NCBI GenBank assembly: GCA_032358255.1
Contig: JAULBX010027274.1
Location: 154,506 to 218,505, forward strand
Direction: 5' to 3'
DNA length: 64,000 nt
Source of the DNA: Heterotrichella gracilis
Taxonomy: Eukaryota; Sar; Xanthophyceae; Tribonematales; Xanthonemataceae
The translations under genes and the position numbers were made by a program. Every line of letters begins with the position of its first letter. The first letter of the stretch is position 1. Positions 56,743 to 64,000 of this stretch are shown here, piece after piece. The notes below the pieces were generated by a model that searched no databases, was not told the origin of the DNA, and saw only the letters and a program-made list of their open reading frames with translations.

Positions 56743-58528
56743 GCAGTCTCGTGGTGCCAATGGGTGATCCTGCGTTGCTTGCTTGCAGAGTCCATTTTTC
56801 TGAGTATAGTGCAACTCCATTGAGTGTAGTAGGCTAGTCTATACTAGGCTAGGATAACAAGCTGTTGGTTGACTATGCATATATGTGGCCCATGGCAGTT
56901 GTGCGAGCATCTGTGCCTGTGCAAGACATTTTCAGCTCACATGACTTCTGCTGAGCAGCACGGATTATTGGACACACTGTCAGCCTTGCTGCATCAGCAG
57001 TCTTAGACTAGAGAGTGCAGCAATCTGGCATGGGTGCACAGGGTGTGCTCAGGCACTGTCACTTAGGTTCAGCCAGGACTCCAATCAACCTTGTGTAAAA
57101 TGTTTCCTCCAATAAACAGGTGTTTTGGGCATTGCAACCTATGTATGTTAAAAATGAACACGTACAGCACTGCAACTATGCACCTGTAAGCAGCAATTGT
57201 CCCAGGGCACGAGACACATTCCAAGGTGTGTGCCCGCTACATTTGCAGCAAAATTCCACACATTGGAACATGGCATTCTTGACGAAATCCTGTGGGTGTG
57301 TTCCAGAGGCCACCTAATCAAGAGGAAAAGCTGTGTAGTGCTTTTACAAGCTGCAGTTTTGACAACCCCACAGCTCTACAGTAGGGTTTTGAGCCTAGGG
57401 TTTGCAGGGTATCTTTGGGAGCCGCCTGAGGAATCGCTGTTGCAGCCATATTCCCCAAGCCCATGATGCTCGAAGAGGTTCGACCATCCAAAGTCTGCAC
57501 GACCACCAATTCTGACCATAGAAGTGCTGGCACCAGCCCATCGAACCGTGTATTTCCTGCGAACACTTTGGAGCACTGCAGACCGTTCGGGCGCTCGCTG
57601 CCGTTTCGTGCATGCGCTGTTTGTGAAAGGGGCTGGCTGAATTTGCAGCCGCTTTTGTTGTGCGTTGACATCCTCACCGGGCACAACACGGCGCCGCCTG
57701 CACGCTTGTTTAGCGCCCACAAGGCTCTTTGTACAAGGTGAGTCTCAATTTGCATCCGCTGACCTGGGAAGCTGGCCGCACCACGTGGTCTATGAGCATG
57801 CCAGGATGTTACTCACCCGCAATGGCTGCCGGCCAGTTTGCGATTTCCTGTGCCGCATTGGTGGCTTTCAGTTGCTCGGTGTGTTTTTGGTGGCTTTTAC
57901 CCCTAGTTGCTGTTGACAAGCCGCCCAGTGGTGGCTTGGTGAGTGTTGGTCGTGTGTATGCGCCCACGGTATCGTTTTTCAACGCTCCAAGATATGCACA
58001 AAGTTGGCCAAGTTTGGCACCCATAGGCCCATGACCATGCCCCAGCGTCTGTTCCTGAACCTCATGGGTTTGGTCACCCACAGCGACGTGCACTGTCCTT
58101 GTCAACGACCAGGCTGGTTGCTCGGGGAGATGTGCTTTTGAATGAGTGTATGCCCCTTGCCAAAGTTGCCTTCTCATGCCTTGCCCACACGAGGAAACTG
58201 CTCAAAAGCCCTCGCACACTTTTCCTTTACTTGCCGGGCAGTCTTCCTGTGTCGTTGGTACTGCGTTTTACAGAGCTGTGGGTGGCTGTTCCTAGGCATT
58301 GTAGGAGGGTATCTTTCCGATGTCTGGGAGGTGCTGGGCGTTGGTACTCGGTTTGAAGCACCGTGCACCCACAAGTCCCTATTCTTCGACGTTATGTTCC
58401 CTGCTGGGCGTACCATGGCTTTCAAGCTGCCCAGCCGTACTTGCACGTTGCCAACGTTGGTCAGTTGCAGGACCAGCTTCTTCCCAAGGAGATCTAGGCC
58501 TCCAGCTGTACTCCAGGCTTCGAGAGCC
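56743..58528. other. intergenic, KH-gene 3' flank and promoter of the SPX gene
   Basis: TGTAA at 57094-57098, 352 bp after the KH stop, is a plausible poly(A) signal. Several open frames on both strands between 57320 and 58500 show no conserved protein and overlap each other. The right half presumably holds the SPX-gene promoter and 5' UTR. Confidence 0.45.
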
Positions 58529-61500
58529 ATGAAGTTCGGCAAGCGTCTGTCCGCTGAGGCAGCCAGGCGATGGATGCCCTTCTACTTGGACTACAAGGCA
58601 CTGAAGCGTGCCATCCAAGTTGACGTGGCAGCCAAAGGTGAGCCATGCCAGATCACTTTCATGTGCTGGAGTGGATGTTGTGGATATAATAGTCTACTTG
58701 AGCTCACCTGCACGATGGGTCACAGCCACTTTCTCACACTGTTGCAACTGTTATACAGATGCGTTTGGGACGGTCTTTGAGCAGAGCCTGAAGCAGGAGC
58801 TGCAGAAAATAAACACCTTTTATGTTGACAAGGAGGAGGAGCTACGGGTGAGTGCAGCGCCTGCATTCCACGCAGTTGTGCTAACTTCTCAACTCATCAA
58901 CGAACCACGGAATTGTCCACCCGACCAGGTCCCCTGCACTTGAATCTCTTGCAGTTGAACCCCCCATATAGTTGTATCAGCACCTTGTAGTCCATAGTCC
59001 TGACAGCTCATTAAGAGTTGCTCCACTGCTGCAATAGCAACACTGCAAGTCTCAACACCATCAGTTAAAGGGCGATGCCAATTGCATCAGCCTGGCAGGG
59101 CAATTTCAGGGCACGCAAGTCTCACGATGCCAATCTGCTGTCCAGGCGGTGCTGGAGGGCCACAAAACCCCCGAGGTGCTCCAGCAGTTCCAGAGCGAGG
59201 TCCAGGACCTCAAGAAGTTCGTGGTCCTGAACTACATCGCGGTGATCAAGTCGGTCAAGAAGCGCAACAAGCACCTCAAGGACAGCTGTGGGGACGCGGC
59301 CATGCAGATGCGCGCTGTCAGCGTGCTAAGCCACCAGTACTTTTTCACCTCACCCAAGCTTGCCACGCTGGGCACCCACGCAGAGATCCTGGCGCAGGTA
59401 AACCCTAAAACCCTACAGCTGGCCAACTAGAGGTACTGGGACAGGAACTGCGATAGCCCCGCATCGCTCAGCAAGCCTGCAAAGCATGGCACGTATGTGA
59501 AGAACAGTGGGCAACCAGGCCTCTCCTGGCACACAAGCGTTGTCCAATTTGGCCCCGCACCCCACAAACTCTTGCAGATGTTTCCTCGCATCCCAGGCGT
59601 CAGCATGCCCCCTCCCCCCTTACTTTGGCCCACTGGAGACCCAACACCAGTGCTCCAGCCAACGAGTACCCGCATTAATTTCACGCTCTACCCAAGTAAC
59701 CCTATACTACATGCGTTAAATACCCGCTTTGCCCTGCAGGAGACTGACCCCAATGCGCCCGCCGACGAGCTGCTCCAGGCGTACATGTGCGCCATCTGCC
59801 TGGAGGTTCTCCACAACCCAGTGGTCCTCACATGCGAGCACAGATTCTGCTGGGGATGCCTGCTCAGCCATTGCGCACAGACCCTCCACACTCGCCTGGA
59901 TGACCTCCTCACCCCTCACCCCGCTGCTGCCGCCGCCCCCCTGCCCTCCCGCCCCGAGCAGTGCACCCACGTGGGGCGCTGCGGGTGCAGCCAGCTGGCA
60001 GGCAGCAGCAACAGCCTCGCCAAGGCGGTTGAGGAGGTGGGTGTCTAGGGTTTGCAAACAGCTGTGGGTACATGTTGCGTTCCTGTCAACACACAGCCAC
60101 CCACTTCGTTACAATTTAAACATTTCATGAAATCGTTTTTTGCTCCATATGTGCATTATCATTATTTAAAATTGTCATTATTTTCCCCTTAGGCTGAGAA
60201 GCCGCTGCGGCAGCACGTCCCCGCCATGATCGAGGACGGCGCCACGCTGGCGACCTACGACTGCCCCGTGTGCCGCAAGGCCCAGCTGGTGGACATTGAT
60301 CACCTGACGGTGGATGCCCAGCTCACCACCTTCATTGGGCAGTTGAAGCACAAGCAGGGGCAGGTGGAAGAGAAGGTAAGCGCAGTGGCACGCGACATGG
60401 TGAACTTGGGGGTTGGATTAGTGACCGGGGGTGGGGGTTCCTACTGAAATAGGTGTTTTTGTGGTGATGGAACAGTAGGGTGGGGATTGGAAAAGTGCCA
60501 CCCATTGATATTGGAACACAACAATACCGGACGATCATGATAGATGGCATAATATGACCATCATGATTATGGGAGTACGCCATCACACCAAATCTTCACC
60601 CTGCAGGCGCCAAAGCCCACCCCCCGCCACCTTGTCATCGCCCCCCGCCTCCCCCCCTCCCCCTCCACCGCCTCCCTGGACAGCGCAGCCGCAGCCACCT
60701 CCCCACCCACAGCCGCATGCAGTACCGCTAGCAGCGTCAGCGAGATGGGCCAGGCTGACTCCTTCACATCTGACAGGTAATGTACCATTACACTACCATG
60801 TGGACATCTGGATAGGAATGTGGTAATTTAACGTGTTGATGTCCGAGAATGTGATCAGAAACCCGCAGCCACAACAAGCCAATTTGCTACCCAACACTGG
60901 GCTTCTCTTTGCAACCCGGTGACCATTGTGCTTGTCACCTATTGTTACTAATTGTAAATCCCATATTTACAGGTGGAGCGAGGGCGCCAGCAGCAGCGCC
61001 CGCACTAGCTTGGAGCTGGTGGTGGAGGTGGAGGATGAGCACTACCGCACACCCACAGGGGAGGCACCGCTGCTGCCCAGGGTGTTGCCACAGCACAAGG
61101 TATGGGTTTTGTCAGCGCAGGGAGTGCAAAAAAACCTAAACATGGCGGGTTATGTCATTGTAAACCCATAGGTATGCATTTTCTGTGCGCGTGGATAGGA
61201 CGCCTGCTGCATACCTACTCGGATTGAGATAAGGGTCATTGTAAATGAGACCGCATGGGGCACCTTGAAGGGATGCCCATGTGCCATCGATCACCACATA
61301 CTCCTCGCCCTGTCCCCCCATTAATTACAACACCCCTTGTTCCCACAGGGCAAGCTGTGTGTGGTCCTTGACCTGGACGGAACCCTAGTGAGCAGCTACA
61401 CCCCCAAGCGCGCTCCCAGGCTGCCACCTGGCGCCACCTCATACATCGTGGGCAGGGGCGGCAAGCTGAACCCTAACGGGGTGTTTGTGGTGGAGCGCCC

Positions 61501-63740
61501 GGGGCTCAAGGAGTTCTTCGAGCGCATCTGCAGCTTTGCTGGTGAGGGCCTAAGCTTAGGGGCTAGGCGTAGGGGTTTGTTGGCAGGCATCTGCGTCTTC
61601 GCTGATATGTCATGTGGGAACAAGCTAGATTTTAGGGCTTCAGATTTAGGCCCTCATAGAGATCTGCGCATCTTCAGCTTTGCTGGGGAAAGGCGAGGCA
61701 TAGACACCTACTCCATTGCCGTCCCCACTGCCGCCCTCTTCTCCTCTCCCTCCTGCCTCATCAACACCATGCCCCCTCCAGTTCCTATCAACCAACCGCA
61801 ACCACCCTTCACCGCAGAGGTGATCCTGTTCACCGCCGGTCTCGAGGACTACGCGCGCCCCATCGCTGACGCCCTGGACGCAAAGTACCACTGCTTCAGC
61901 GCGCGGCTGTACCGCCCCGCCACCACCGCATCGGACTACTACCCCTGCATCAAGGACCTGTCGCGACTGGGGAGGGACCCCCGCCGCACTGTGCTGGTTG
62001 ACGATACCCCCCTGGCTTTCCTCGGCCAGCCCAACAATGGCATCCCGGTGTTCAACTTCAGGTGCGCCATGGGGGGATGTGTGGTGGCGTGATTGCGGCA
62101 TGTGCGGCAGGTTCATCTTTTGGTGGCGTTTGCACCTGCCAGGGTCAAGTTTGTAGGCTCATGGTGTTTTTTACTTTAGGTAATAATGGCATTCCTCACC
62201 ACCAGGAGTGGTGGCAATGGTGGCCACATGCTACATTATTAACCAGCATTACAATCGCTTTCTTCATCTCCATGTAACTCCAATGATTGTTAGTTAGTTA
62301 GTTAGTTACATGATTGATGTAAAGAAAAAATCCATGTACTCCATGATTTTAATGTTTTTCTTTTCCACCAGGGGCGACGTGGACGACAGGCTCCTCCAGG
62401 AGGCAGTGGCCCCCCTGCTGGAGTCCATAGCCGCTGAGGCGGACGTGCGCCCCATCCTGGCGCGGCGCTTTGACATGCCCCGCTGGTTCAGGGCCCAGGG
62501 CCTGCCTGTGATGGTGGAGGAGGGGGGGCAGGATGGGGGCCAGCAGCGCAGGCCGGTGCACCGCTCCACCTCCACCAGCGCGATCCCCAAGATGCCCAGG
62601 GACATGGCGCAGGTGCGTGGGGATTTGGAATTGCTTGGGATGGTTTTTCATAGGGCATGGGGAACAGATGCAGGGCTGGGGATCTAGTCAATTCCTCGGT
62701 TGCGCTGACCTACATGTGCGCTGCATGTGCTGCACCAGGGAGGATCAGTAAGGAGTAGTCCTGGCGCATACAATAAATGTCAGATAACAGCCAACAAAAT
62801 GTGCCCCAACCATACCCACTTATTGTAACCTGCCCTCCCCCTGTGCGCAGACCTCCAGCGGCCCCATCAGCTCCACTCTGCTCCTGTGCGACTTTGACAA
62901 GACGCTCATAGACTACGACGCGGGGGAGCGCCTGGTGGAGGAGCTGGCTCCCGAGCTGGCGCCGCTCCTTGCGCCCGTGGGCGACTGCACCAACTACGTG
63001 CCCCTCACCAACTCGGTGCTGGGTGAGATGCAGCGGCGGGGGGTGTCACGGGACAAGATCCTCTCCACGCTGCGGACCATGGGGACGGAGGTGCCGCTGG
63101 CCACCACACAGATGCTGCAGGTGAGGCGCGCGCTTTGGCGACACCCTACACCCTGCTGGGGTTTGACCCCAAACCCTAACTAATCCAGGTGCTGCATGTG
63201 AGCCTTGTCCTTTGAATCGGCGCCATGCCCACCCCCTTGGAGCGTATGGTAGACAACCCACCGCCTGCACCCACCTCGCTCTGCGCTGAACAATAAGACT
63301 TCCCCACCGGCTGGGCATCTACATTCCGTATCCTGAAGCCCTCCCCTCTCGTCCACGGCGCACTTAACTGGCGCTATAGCATAGGCCCATCTTTTCCTAT
63401 CCCCTACATCCATAGCCTCCACCCTCTCCTTTCCTAACCCCCCTCACCACCCCTTCCCTCGCAGTGGTGCGCCCGCAACGGCGTGGACGTGCGCATCCTG
63501 TCCGACTGCAACTCGGTCTTCATCAACCACATGCTCACCGGGGCCCACCTCAACACCCTGGTCAAGGACGTCACCACCAACTTTGCCTCGTTCGAGCGGG
63601 TCGAAAACGCGGCCTGGTCTCCAGCCGTTCCCGGCGGGGATTCCAAATCCAGCGCCAGCCACAAGCTTGTGGTCAAGCCCAGGCACCAGTACGAGGTGGA
63701 GAGCCACGGCTGCGCGCTGTGCCCTGCGAACCTGTGCAAG
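58529..63740 (+). CDS. SPX - RING - FCP1-like HAD - PHOSPHO-like HAD multidomain protein (3' end beyond window)
   Basis: Twelve exons chain without a stop over 817 codons: 58529-58637, 58759-58847, 59146-59397, 59740-60036, 60193-60375, 60607-60776, 60973-61099, 61349-61541, 61818-62061, 62372-62612, 62851-63120 and 63465-63740. Residues 1-150 are an SPX domain (MKFGKRLSAEAARRWMPFYL; VIKSVKKRNKHLK), which binds inositol pyrophosphates. Residues 167-276 hold a RING finger (CAIC, CEHRFCWGC, CPVC) with a long internal insert, as in NLA-type E3 ligases. Residues 410-555 are an FCP1/SCP-type phosphatase: LDLDGTLVSS (Asp417/419), VILFTAGLEDYARPIADALD, TVLVDDTP, NNGIPV. Residues 640-817 start a PHOSPHO1/2-type HAD: LLLCDFDKTLIDYD (Asp649/651), RILSDCNSVFI and CALCPANLCK. 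The last exon ends at a GTGGGT donor and continues outside. Fusion is inferred from phase continuity; two genes remain possible. Confidence 0.78.
61580..61690 (+). repeat. copies of the end of exon 8 of the SPX-RING-HAD gene
   Basis: GGCATCTGCGTCTTCGCTG near 61587 and TCTGCGCATCTTCAGCTTTG near 61662 repeat GCATCTGCAGCTTTGCTGG of the exon end at 61541, downstream of it. Confidence 0.7.
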
Positions 63741-64000
63741 GTGGGTGCCTTCGCAAACCCCCTGGGTTGAAACCCTGCTAGGGTTTCACAGCGGCATCCT
63801 GTAAACTTGATGGAAGGGAACCTGTTATTCTCCCTTTGTCCCTGTCACTTTTCTTTGCCACTATGCATCAGCTCACCAGCACAGGCACGATTAGTAACTA
63901 CCTCACAAGCGGCACGACTGGTAGGCCACCATCTGCCACACTTGAAAGAGTGTCAGTTAAGCCTTGGCTCTAGGACTGGGGTGAGGCATACCCAGACATG

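Noticed and set aside
57318-57755. A 145-codon minus-strand open frame between the KH and SPX genes
   Set aside because: No recognisable motif. It overlaps an equally long plus-strand frame and has no splice or start context that favours it.
1-64000. CRISPR arrays, bacterial operons, rRNA or tRNA genes
   Set aside because: No regularly spaced repeat-spacer array, no operon-like gene packing and no cloverleaf or rRNA core sequence was seen; the window is nuclear eukaryotic DNA.

Overview
This is nuclear DNA from a photosynthetic eukaryote, most likely a chlorophyte green alga. Three things point there: many short GC-rich exons with GT..AG introns; products such as chlorophyllase, a Ycf49-like DUF2499 protein, an NAD kinase and an SPX-RING protein; and TTTAGGG-type telomere motifs scattered through introns. 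UGUAA, the usual green-algal poly(A) signal, follows several stop codons. I see no rRNA, tRNA, CRISPR array or bacterial operon. I cannot name the species.

Layout, left to right. A divergent kinesin-like gene runs on the minus strand (492 to about 5690) with a foldback element near its 3' end. A 2.5 kb gene-poor stretch follows. Then come a divergent pair, an organelle-targeted FKBP isomerase (minus, 8618-10492) and a 13-exon NAD kinase (plus, 11204-18697). A two-RRM protein lies at 20008-21266, an orphan exon of methylmalonyl-CoA epimerase at 22999-23187, and a second divergent pair follows, Mpv17/PMP22 (minus, 23674-26370) and chlorophyllase (plus, 27262-30318). After a cluster of hairpins come an unidentified nuclear-type protein (minus, 31745 to about 33150) and a DUF2499 gene (plus, 33611-35649). 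A decaying tandem array of F-box/LRR genes fills 37071-45545. The right end holds APC8/CDC23 (46339-52870), a three-KH RNA-binding protein (54111-56742) and a multidomain gene (58529 to beyond 63740).

Two signals stand out. (1) The rightmost gene chains twelve exons in unbroken frame and phase into an SPX domain, a RING finger, an FCP1/SCP-type HAD phosphatase and the start of a PHOSPHO-type HAD phosphatase. This would join phosphate sensing, ubiquitin ligation and two phosphatases in one polypeptide. (2) Almost every multi-exon gene carries truncated copies of its own exons in the adjacent introns. Copies of exon starts lie upstream of the real exon and copies of exon ends lie downstream, each keeping a decoy splice site. 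Many of the repeat units, about 90-200 bp long, contain TTTAGGG motifs.

Most exon boundaries were fixed by requiring GT..AG, continuous codon phase and homology. Seven gene models sum to an exact number of codons from start to stop.
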